Assembly (NCBI GenBank): GCA_030374805.1
Contig: JARGSG010000046.1
Location: 186,001-250,000 of the forward strand
Direction of reading: 5' to 3'
Origin: Gracilaria gracilis
Lineage: Eukaryota; Rhodophyta; Florideophyceae; Gracilariales; Gracilariaceae
DNA: 64,000 bases
Positions within the stretch are counted from its first letter, which is position 1; every line of letters starts with the position of its first letter. Shown here one piece after another: positions 55,637 to 64,000 of the stretch. The notes beneath the pieces were generated by a model. That model saw nothing but the letters and a program-made list of their open reading frames with translations. It did not search any database and was not told the DNA's origin. Position numbers and translations under genes: made by a program.

Positions 55637-58600
55637 ATGGGATCCGGAAAACGGCCAAGTCCGTCCAAGGCCCGATCGGTCGGTTCTTGTTTACCCCCGC
55701 AAGAGCGGTCAGTTCCCGAACCGCTACCGGTGAAAGAGAAGAACTCCGGGAGCCGGAAACAACCGTCGAAGACGTCTGATGCCCCAGTGGCCGGGCCCGC
55801 TTCCGTTCCTCTGGAAGGACCCTTATCCGCTGCTGCGGCAAGTGACGCAGTATTATCCGAATAGGATACTCAAGTTCGCCTGCTTGAGGCCCAGAGCGCG
55901 GTGAGAGCTAGCTCTCAAGCTGCACTCAAAAAGGAGGTCGAATCGCTTCGCGAGGAAGTGAAAGACGCTCAAATGAGAGATGTGTCGGGAGAAATCCAGC
56001 TCCTGAGACAGGAAATGAACTCAATTCTGGAGTGCTTTGGTTCCCCACAGGGTTTCGTGGATGGCTATCATCGGACAGTGGAAGAGTTCCGTGCCATAAC
56101 GGATCGAATTCACGCCCGTCTGGGTACCCTCGAAGCCATTATTAGGATGGATGAAGAAGCAGAAGCCCCCCTACGGGAGAAGTCTGTTCCGAAAGATTTC
56201 GTTCATCACTCTGACAAGAAGAGCCATCGCAAGTCCTCAAAAGAGTTTCGCCACCACGTGGATTCGTCTGACTCTGACTCTGACAGCTCGGATAGCTCGT
56301 CATCGTCGTCATCGTCCGCTGCCTCGGAAGGTAGTCGTCAACGACGTCGTCGACATTCTCAATCGTCCCGTTCAAGGGCCACGTTTACCTCTCAAGGTGC
56401 AATTGGTACCCGGGAGAAGGGAACTAAGTGTCCTGGTCTTAAGGAGTTGAAGCCTACGAATCCGCTTTATCGGAAGTTGTTATCGTACCGTTATTATCGG
56501 TTACAGAAGTCCGAAGGGAAGAGAACCTCTAAAAGTACCGAAAAGGTGAGGGCGCACATCCGTAAGCTCAGTGTGACACTCAAGAATCGCGAGTTTACAG
56601 GAGAAGACCCCATCCGGGTGCTGGATTTCCTCTCTAGGTTCGTTCATGAAGCCGATATTCTCGGAATGACGGAGGGACAGGCGTACGTTGCCTTCCCCTA
56701 TTACCTGAAAGGTCAGGCTGAAGACCAGTTTAATTCCATCCTTGGATCGTCAAGAGCCTGGGAAGGCGGCGTTACTTGTTGGCCCGAAGCGGTTCATTAC
56801 CTCTTAAGGTCATACGCTACTGTTCATGCCATTCAGCAGGCTACGTCGGCCCTGAGGGAACTGAAGCAACGTCCGGAAGAAACGGAAACGGCTTATTCAA
56901 CGCGCCTGAATAAGGCTTTCCACCGCTGTGGTAATGTTCATCCTTCAGAGGAGAGATGTGCGATGTTTGTCGATGGGTTAAATCCCGCGATTCGGGCACT
57001 TGTAGCCCGTTATCGGGAGGAGAATCGGAAGATAACCTATTTGGAATTGGTACAGTACGCCCAGGCTGAAGGGGATACGCTCCGAGCTCGGCCTCCCCCC
57101 AAGTCGAAACCTCGTAAGGTACTGTTTTCCAACAATTATGACTCTTCTCTGGCCCTTTCATATGGGAATGAAGCCAGTATGGACATGGATAATGTGCACC
57201 TCATAGGTAGTAATCCGAGTTCTGTCGGCACTTCAATTGCCATCTCGGAATTGCCGTCAACCACGGTGCCTTCTACGGAGTGCGATCCGGCCCTGTATGG
57301 TCAGGACCGCCGAGTTTCGGCAGCATCGATACCCTATGGAGGTCGCATGATGAGGACAACTCGCCCAGGATGGAGGGATAGCACCCAGCAGGGTCTTGTT
57401 ATAGCACGTCCCACCGATGGTTCAATCGCAGTGATCTGCTACGAATGTTATGACTTTGGTCATATTTCACCGCAGTGCACGGTCCCGGCACGGGATAGGT
57501 TGAAAATCGTCACTCAGTTCGAGTCTCTGACGCCCGAGGAACAGGCACGGGTCCCCAGAACATCCTATGAAGGCGCTAAGCATTCGTTGGCCCTTCAGGG
57601 AGCTGCTGGAACCATGCATGGTAACCCTGCCTTCGCGCAGACTAACCTTCAGGCTCAGCGTCGCGAACCGGTATACGGGAATCAGGTATGTCCCGCGGAG
57701 AGAAATCGCCCGCATCAGGCGGTTCCGGCTCCGAAAAACTAAATATGGGAGTCTCCCCGACGAGAGGGGCGTCTTCCAAGTCGAAGCAGAAGACGCCCGA
57801 GGCGCCTCCGCTTCGCTCCCCGACTGTTACGATCCTATCAAGGAAAATGGCAGCCACCGACGTGGATTTGGAACACTTTGGTGTTCTTTGTCGACCGTGG
57901 ATACGGGCCCGTAATCCCCGTCTCCCGGATAGAATCCTGGTTATGGCCAAGCGGAACTATAAAGTTTACGCCGATCTCGGCCTTTCAGAACATTTTATGG
58001 TTCGTCAGTTGTCGGTCCTAGATACAGGCGCTGCTCCTAACCTTATTCACAGGAAACTGATATCGCCTGCTCTTCAGGAACGTGTTCGTTACGGTCCATC
58101 AATGGATATTTCGGATGCCAACAACAATCCGATTAGTACGGCTGGTTACGTTTCGCTCCTGGTGAGATTAGGAAGGCACCTCGTGAAGGTAGATTTCGTC
58201 GTTTGCGATTCGCTAGCCGCACCAGTTATACTGGGTTGTGATTTCTGTGACAGGTTTGTGGAAAATATCCGTCCTCGGAAGCATACCGTGGAAATGGAAG
58301 ACGGTTCAATAATTCAGATTGTCCGGAGACCTCTGCGAGCCGCTACGCGGAAACACGTACCGCTCCCGGTTGCACATCAGCCTACCAAAGGCACAATGGC
58401 ATCAACGAAGTTGCACGTGCTCAAATCGGTGCAACTTCCGCCGGAGTCCCAGGTGTGGGTCGAAGTCTTCACCAAGCAGTTTGGTCTACACACAGTGCAG
58501 CCGTTACCGGCACTATATGAAGAGCGCCAGATTGCTTTGGCTAATGAAGTTGTAACGATTCAACCGGATGAAGCCTTTAAGGTCCTCGTTGCCAATCTTG

Positions 58601-61600
58601 GCAAAACCAAACAGTGGTTAACAAAGAACCAAGTAATTGGCACGGTACTACCGCACCCCGCTGCAGTGATACCCACGAAGATTCCCATTGGAACCGTGCT
58701 CGGTGTGTCTGACCCTAAGGAGGGGGAGGAGGCCGCCGAATTCGCCGAATTACGGAATGAGTCACTTGAAGCCGATACGGATGATACCCAGAAGAACTCG
58801 GGTTCAGACTCCCCAGCATTTTTTGAGGTTAAGCCGTTGCCACCTGGCACTGAACAGACGAACCCTGTTGAGGAGTTAATGAAGCTCAATTTGGAGCACG
58901 TACCGGAGTCCCATCGGGAGAAGCTACGCAATATGCTTCGCGAGTTTACGCCCATGTGGGATGGTACTCTCGGAACAATTGGAGTCACAGAGCATTGCAT
59001 CGATCTACTTCCGAACACTCGGCCCATTGCGCAACACTCTTACAGGGCAGGACCGAAGGCTCGAGAAGAGGAAAAAGCTCAAGTCGAGAAGATGCTCCGA
59101 GCCGGCATTATTGAGCCCGCTCAATCCCCTTGGGCGTCACCAGTTGTTTTGGTACCGAAGCCAGATGGATCCTGGAGATTTTGTATCGATTACCGAAATT
59201 TAAATGCGGTTACAGTGAAAGACGTATACCCGATTCCCCGGATGGACGAATATATCGATTCTCTAGGGAGCGCGAAAGTGTTTACCACTTTAGATGCCAA
59301 TTGGGGATACTGGCAAGTGCCCATAAGGGAAGAAGATAAGAATAAGACGGCCTTCGTGTGCCATCAAGGCCTGTATCGTTTTCGGAGAATGCCCTTTGGG
59401 TTAACGAATGCCCCCGCAACGTTTCAGCGAGCGGTTGATATCCTCCTGGCCAGGTTCAAGTGGACCACCTGTTTGGTATACTTGGACGACGTCGTCGTCT
59501 TTTCCAATAACATGGAGGACTATCTCACCCATGTGCGGGAGGTTATGACCGTTTTACGGGACGCAGGGATCACCTTGAAGCTTAAGAAGTGCGAGTTTTT
59601 CACCGAATCGGTTAAGTACCTTGGGCATATTATTCGCCCAGGTAAGCTCTCAATTGACGAGGTGCGGGTAAAATCCTTGAAAGAGGCGAAACACCCAAGA
59701 ACTCAAACTGAGCTTCGATCCTTCTTAGGCCTGTGTAACGTTTACCGTCGTTTCGTGCCGAACTTTTCGGATATCGCTTCGCCGTTGAACAAACTCCTGA
59801 TGAAAGGAAGATCAGTGGAATTGGAACCCTTTGGCGATGCGGAAGCGTCCGCATTTGCGGCACTAATTAAAGCTGTAACGTCGCCACCAGTCTTGGCCCT
59901 GCCGAAACCCGGCTTACCCTACGAGGTGGACACTGATGCGAGTGCGAACCAAGTTGGTTGTGCGTTGTTCCAGGTGGAAGAGTCTGGCAAACGTCACCCT
60001 ATTGGGTATTGGTAGAGATCACTGAATGTGCACGAACGGAATTACTCCGTTTCGGAGAAGGAATGCCTTGCCGTTGTATGGGCTCTCGCAACGTTGAGAC
60101 CATACTTGATGGGAACCCACTTTCGGGTACACACGGACCATTCTTGCCTACGCTGGCTCATGGAAATTACCGAATCGTCGGGACGACTGATGAGATGGAG
60201 ACTCCGACTCTCGGAATTTGACTTTCAAGTAGTGTACAAGAAAGGCTCCTTGAACTTGCAGGCAGACGCTCTATCCCGTTTGGGCACTGCAGCAGAAGCT
60301 GAAACCAGCGAGGACACGGAAGAGATACCATGTTTTATGGTTGGTGACCTCGATGAGGGGAAGACAGAAATCTTATCGGATGATGTGTGTGACGATATCC
60401 TCGCCACACAGACTGTAAAACCGAATACCGGGACATTGGTACCGATTTCGCCCGAGGAGATGATACGGGAACAGCAGATGGATCCCTTTTGTATACAGGT
60501 TAGGGCCCGTCTGAACGGTGGGTATAGGATACCTTTCCAGGTGAATGACCAAGGCTACTTGGTGCGAACTGTTGAAACCAACCCACAAATGGTGGTACCT
60601 CACTCTTTACAGAGTCGCGTACTGCACTTGTCTCACTATGTGAAGTTGGGAGCCCACCCGGGAGGAAGGAAGCTTTATCTCACCTTCAGAAGGGACTTCT
60701 ATTGGCCCGCAATGGCGTTCGATTGTTATGCAGTCCGCCGCTCCTGTCAGGCTTGTGCCAAGAATGACGTTAAATTAAGAAAGTACTCGAAAGAGTTAAC
60801 GTTGTTTCCCGCACGGGCACCGCGGGAGTTCGTGGCCATTGACATTCTTGGAGAATTGATTAAGACCTCTCGAGGGAATCAGTACCTACTGGTCATCACC
60901 GACAGGTTCTCTAAATTGGTTAGAACAGTGCCGCTCAAACGGATCACAGCAGCCGCTGTGGCTCAAGCGTTTGTTACCCACTGGGTCTTTGTGTATAGCC
61001 CACCGGTACAGTTACTTTCCGATAACGGCTCTCAATTCACCTCGAAGTTCTTTCAAGACGTGTGTAGGATCCTGGATATTAGGAATTTATTCACTACGAC
61101 CTATCATCCCCAAGCGAACGGACAAGTAGAGAGATTTAATCGAACCATCCTTGGTGCTTTGAGGTCCTATGTGGCAGACCATCCCAAGACGTGGGATCAG
61201 TTCACGGACGCTATCACGTATGCGTACAACACCCAGGTTCATCGGGTAACGGGACTTTCACCATTTGAGCTGGTACTGTCGAGGAGACCACCTCCTCTAG
61301 CCATCGAGGCGCAGCCAACTCTAAATATGTTCCCATCACCGGGCTCGTACCGCGATGCGTGGAAGAAATGGCTCACCAAGCTGGTACCGGCAGCACGTGC
61401 GTCTATGGACAGGGCTCAGCTCGCCTACAAGCGCAACTTTGATAGCCGAATTCGGAGACCGTTACCTAACTTACAGGTAGGAGATTATGTGTTCCTCCGT
61501 AAGGAGTATTACAACCCGGAGAACGAACGCCGCCACAAGTTATCGCCGATTGCGGATGGACCCTATAAGGTTATTTCCATGTCTGGAGACACCGTCGTGC

Positions 61601-62904
61601 TGGAAATTAATAACCAACACGAACGGATATCACGCGATCGCGTCTACAGGGCACCAAGCCCACTCCAAGAATTGGTAACGCTACCGGAAACCGGAACTGG
61701 AGTACCTGCCACACAGGAAAAAACAGAATCAAACAGGGACAGCGCGAACCGCCCGTCGATTCTCCCGCACCAGGAAAGGGGTTTATCGGACCTACCTGAG
61801 GTATCAGAGCTAGTCAAGGATAGCCCACCCTCTCGAGCTACGCCTACGCACTCGACTCGAGTTCGACCCCCGGCTACGGTAATATCAGCTGCCGTATCGC
61901 ACCCTAAGGAGGGGGAGGACTCACGTAATCGCGCTCAGGCTGCTCCGGCATCTGCTGGATTGGCTGACGTGCTTGGGCTCTCAAAGAGACAGGAGCCCGG
62001 ATCGGGAATATCGCCGCTAACGCACACGCGTGTGGGATCCTCGGTCGAGGCGAATGTCAGTAATGAAGACGAAGTTACCGCTGTGGGGAAGACCACTGTT
62101 AGTGATGAGAACCCTCGTGGGCAAGCGTCCAAGTCCATGGCTACTCCTACGCCTCGCTCGCAAGAGGCGCAGCATGCAAGACGCACCGAAAAGACGGTCT
62201 CCGCCGACCCGTCAATGGGTCAGCGCGGCGATGAGCCCCATGGGAAGAACGTACAGTAGGTGTTGTGAAGCGGAGAAACCTTGTGGATAAGGTCGTGGAG
62301 CCTGGTTCAGGAAGGGAAGTTGATGGAAAGCATCGGAGAAGCCTTCTCAGGAGCACCGTGTGGCGCAGAAGCCCTCAGTAGGACGGCGCCGTGCACGGGA
62401 GATACCCACCCAGGGTGCAACGCCGCCGGATTGGCTGGCACTCTGCCACATGGAGTAGTGCAAACTGTTCCGATTGGTCGGCACTCGTCCAGTGCGCGCG
62501 CACGCGACGCAATACAGCGCCGTTGCCCGGCCAATCCGCCGCCCTGCACAGGGAGTGTTCAAACGCAGTATCTCCGTCGAAACGGCTCTCCCGCGTCGAG
62601 AAGCAACTTCGCCTGGATCAGGACCGTCGTCGTTAGTTAAAGTTGATGCCCGCTGGGAAAAGAGGTTAGTTCACGGGACTCCGGAAGTGAAGAGCTTCCA
62701 CCAGAAGCCACTTTCGTGGAGATTGGCAGCCGAAAACGGAAGTTAGCCATTCCCCGTCGTGACGGTTAGCGCTCTCGTCAACGAGACACTGCCACCTCGC
62801 CGAAGCCGGAAACCCGTCGTTACTTGCGTGTACCCGTTCGGCTTACGTAGGGAAGCAAAGCCCAATGTCGGGAACAACCAAAGGAACCGAAGACGTCGGG
62901 GTAT

Positions 62905-63113
62905 ACCCACAGGAATTCGTGGTCGATCGTATCGTGAAGCACGATGTTGCCCAGGACGGGAAAGTAATCTATCGCGTCCGTTGGTACGGCTATCCCCCAG
63001 AGCAGGACACTTGGGAGCCAATTGAGCACCTTCCGAGGTCCAAGATCATCGCTTATCACCGAAGAACCCGGTCCGCATTACCCCCAACTCTGGATAATGC
63101 CCAAGTGGGATAG
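62905..63113 (+). other. Chromodomain of the gypsy element
   Basis: YPQEFVVDRIVKHDV, VIYRVRWYGYPPEQDTW and EPIEHLPRSKII form a complete chromodomain with the aromatic residues (Y/W/W) that cage methyl-lysine in the family. It closes pol, ending NAQVG just like the sister copy near 22752. Chromodomains direct integration of chromoviruses to heterochromatin. Confidence 0.9.
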
Positions 63114-63466
63114 AACTGTCACCAACATGTGGTAAATATGGTGTGCCGCTACGCGGTAGGTTGCGAGGAGCTCTAAGAAGAGAAGACGAAGACACCCACA
63201 AGGTTGATCTTATGTACAGTATGAACAAAGAAAGAACGCACCGAATTGTCGGTTCATCGCCGTATAACGGAACTAAGAAGTAAGAAGTAATGAAGTATCT
63301 AGGAAGATGTTGCCGCGAATGGAAATGAAGTACATCCTGGTTAGAAAATGAAGAAGGAAAAGGAAGGAAGTATGAAAGAAGCTCGAACACGAGAAAGATC
63401 CTACAGGAGGAGAGAAGTAATGCCAAGCTGTGGCCTAATTGGGTTTATCGTATCTGAGCGACAGAA
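63114..63466. other. Spacer between pol and the antisense ORF
   Basis: About 350 bp between the convergent 3' ends, purine-rich on the plus strand (AGAAGAGAAGACGAAGAC, GAAGGAAAAGGAAGG). The matching spacer of the sister element (22576-22750) is shorter and shares only the CCCAAGTGGGATA block at its pol edge. Confidence 0.55.
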
Positions 63467-63991
63467 CTACAGGCCCTCAGGCACCCGGCCCAGACTACTG
63501 GTGACCAGTGTTGGTTCCGGGAGCCGGCGTCGCAAGACCCAACCCGCGGGAGCCTGAGTGCCCTCCGCAGGAATCTGTGCCGCGTCAGCGCCCGTACTCG
63601 AAACACCCACAAGGGGAATGTCGTCGTCCACCACCTCGCCATCACCATGGTCCAAGGAGGGATCGACCCAATCCGCTGGAGGCCCATAGTCGTCGGGAAA
63701 CACGAACCCAGTCGGGTGTCCAATCGGCATAGCTCTAGGGGCCCGCACCATCGCTCTAGCATGAGCCTCGGAGATCATTTGCTGTGTCCACGGATCGTAG
63801 TACGCGAAGGTCCCCGAGCGGGTGGATATTCTACCCGGTGATCGGTCGTTGCCGCGAGGGCCACCTTCTGGCTGCCAGTGCACCGGAATCCGGTCCCAAG
63901 CGACGGCCTCGATGAAGCGTAGGAGCAGATGAACCTCTTCTTGGTTGGATTCGGACCCCAAGGGTATAGACAGATCCTGTCGCCGGATCAT
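63467..63991 (-). pseudogene. Antisense ORF of the gypsy lineage, C-terminal part
   Basis: Minus-strand frame convergent with pol, homologous to the C-terminal half of the ORF at 20617-22575: LSIPLGSESNQEEVHLLLRF, AVAWDRIPV, DRSPGRISTRSGTFAYYDPW and IGHPTGFVFPDDYG match their counterparts in order. It then becomes acidic (DHGDGEVVDDD), as in the other copy. The N-terminal half would lie beyond the window end. I recognise no known domain. The same position in two elements shows that it belongs to the element. Confidence 0.75.
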
Positions 63992-64000
63992 CCATCGGAG

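Larger units (their letters stand above)
55637..64000 (+). mobile_element. Chromodomain Ty3/gypsy retrotransposon with antisense ORF, running off the window
   Basis: Plus-strand element. The gag region (55637-57742) has a coiled-coil part, a serine-rich stretch and a C-x2-C-x4-H-x4-C knuckle (CYECYDFGHISPQC). Pol starts in an overlapping frame, as is usual for the family. It holds protease (LDTGAAPNLIH, near 58020), RT (58900-59700, with DANWGYWQVPI and VYLDDVVVFS), RNase H (59900-60300) and integrase (60600-61660, with LGAHPGGRKLYL, CQACAKND, VAIDILGEL, LLSDNGSQFTS and VERFNRTI). A long polar linker leads to a chromodomain (62910-63113, with VRWYGYPPEQDTWEPIEHLP). An antisense ORF follows. 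It is nearly whole in layout but broken, with about three or four breaks in view. Confidence 0.92.

Noticed and set aside
1-64000. CRISPR arrays, bacterial operons, riboswitches or rRNA genes
   Set aside because: Nothing of this kind is present. All evidence is eukaryotic and transposon-based.

Overview
This is a eukaryotic nuclear window dominated by transposable elements, with almost no host gene content. The only non-transposon genes I can support are an intronless, secreted, cysteine-rich protein (1286-2032), a two-exon protein of unknown function with a 53-nt GT-AG intron (11246-12111), and a decayed flavin amine oxidase fragment (about 31715-32290). The mix of chromodomain Ty3/gypsy elements, Ty1/copia, DDE_Tnp_4 (PIF/Harbinger-like), Mutator-like, CACTA/Tnp2-type and Tc1/mariner elements, with short introns and compact host genes, suggests an alga or oomycete-like protist. 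A red alga is possible, but the sequence alone does not settle it.

Layout. 1-2.9 kb holds a clipped coding remnant, the secreted-protein gene and a 72-bp foldback. 2.9-3.3 kb holds a Tc1/mariner fossil. 3.6-10.1 kb holds a DDE_Tnp_4 transposase gene split by a young Ty3/gypsy element (4403-9984, minus strand, near-identical 434-bp LTRs, 5-bp target duplication). 11.2-12.1 kb holds the two-exon gene. 12.3-18.5 kb holds a Mutator-like element with about 280-bp terminal inverted repeats that carries a Ulp1-type protease/zinc-finger gene and a SWIM-finger transposase. It sits inside an older Tc1/mariner fossil whose halves flank it. 19.2-25.3 kb holds a broken minus-strand chromodomain gypsy element with a 540-bp tandem duplication and a large antisense ORF. 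26.1-31.1 kb holds a CACTA/Tnp2-type transposase and a divergent partner gene. 31.7-33.2 kb holds the amine oxidase remnant and a basic, serine-rich ORF. 33.2-36.8 kb has no recognisable gene. 36.8-40.2 kb holds a heavily decayed chromodomain gypsy copy. 42.2-43.1 kb holds a decayed copy of the antisense-ORF family. 44.0-45.2 kb holds a second DDE_Tnp_4 transposase. 46.2-47.9 kb is an AT-rich island. 49.0-53.5 kb holds a truncated Ty1/copia element. 53.5-54.5 kb holds two copia LTR ends with half-tRNA primer sites and a gag fragment. 54.6-64.0 kb holds a long chromodomain gypsy element, again with the antisense ORF, running off the window end.

The most interesting signals are: (i) a gene family of unknown function encoded antisense to, and convergent with, pol between the chromodomain and the 3' LTR side of one gypsy lineage, seen in two elements plus one isolated copy; (ii) candidate 32-33-nt GT-AG introns in three DNA-transposon genes whose removal restores conserved frames; (iii) a Ulp1-carrying Mutator-like element nested in a mariner fossil; (iv) an exact frame restoration across a retrotransposon insertion when one target duplication is removed.
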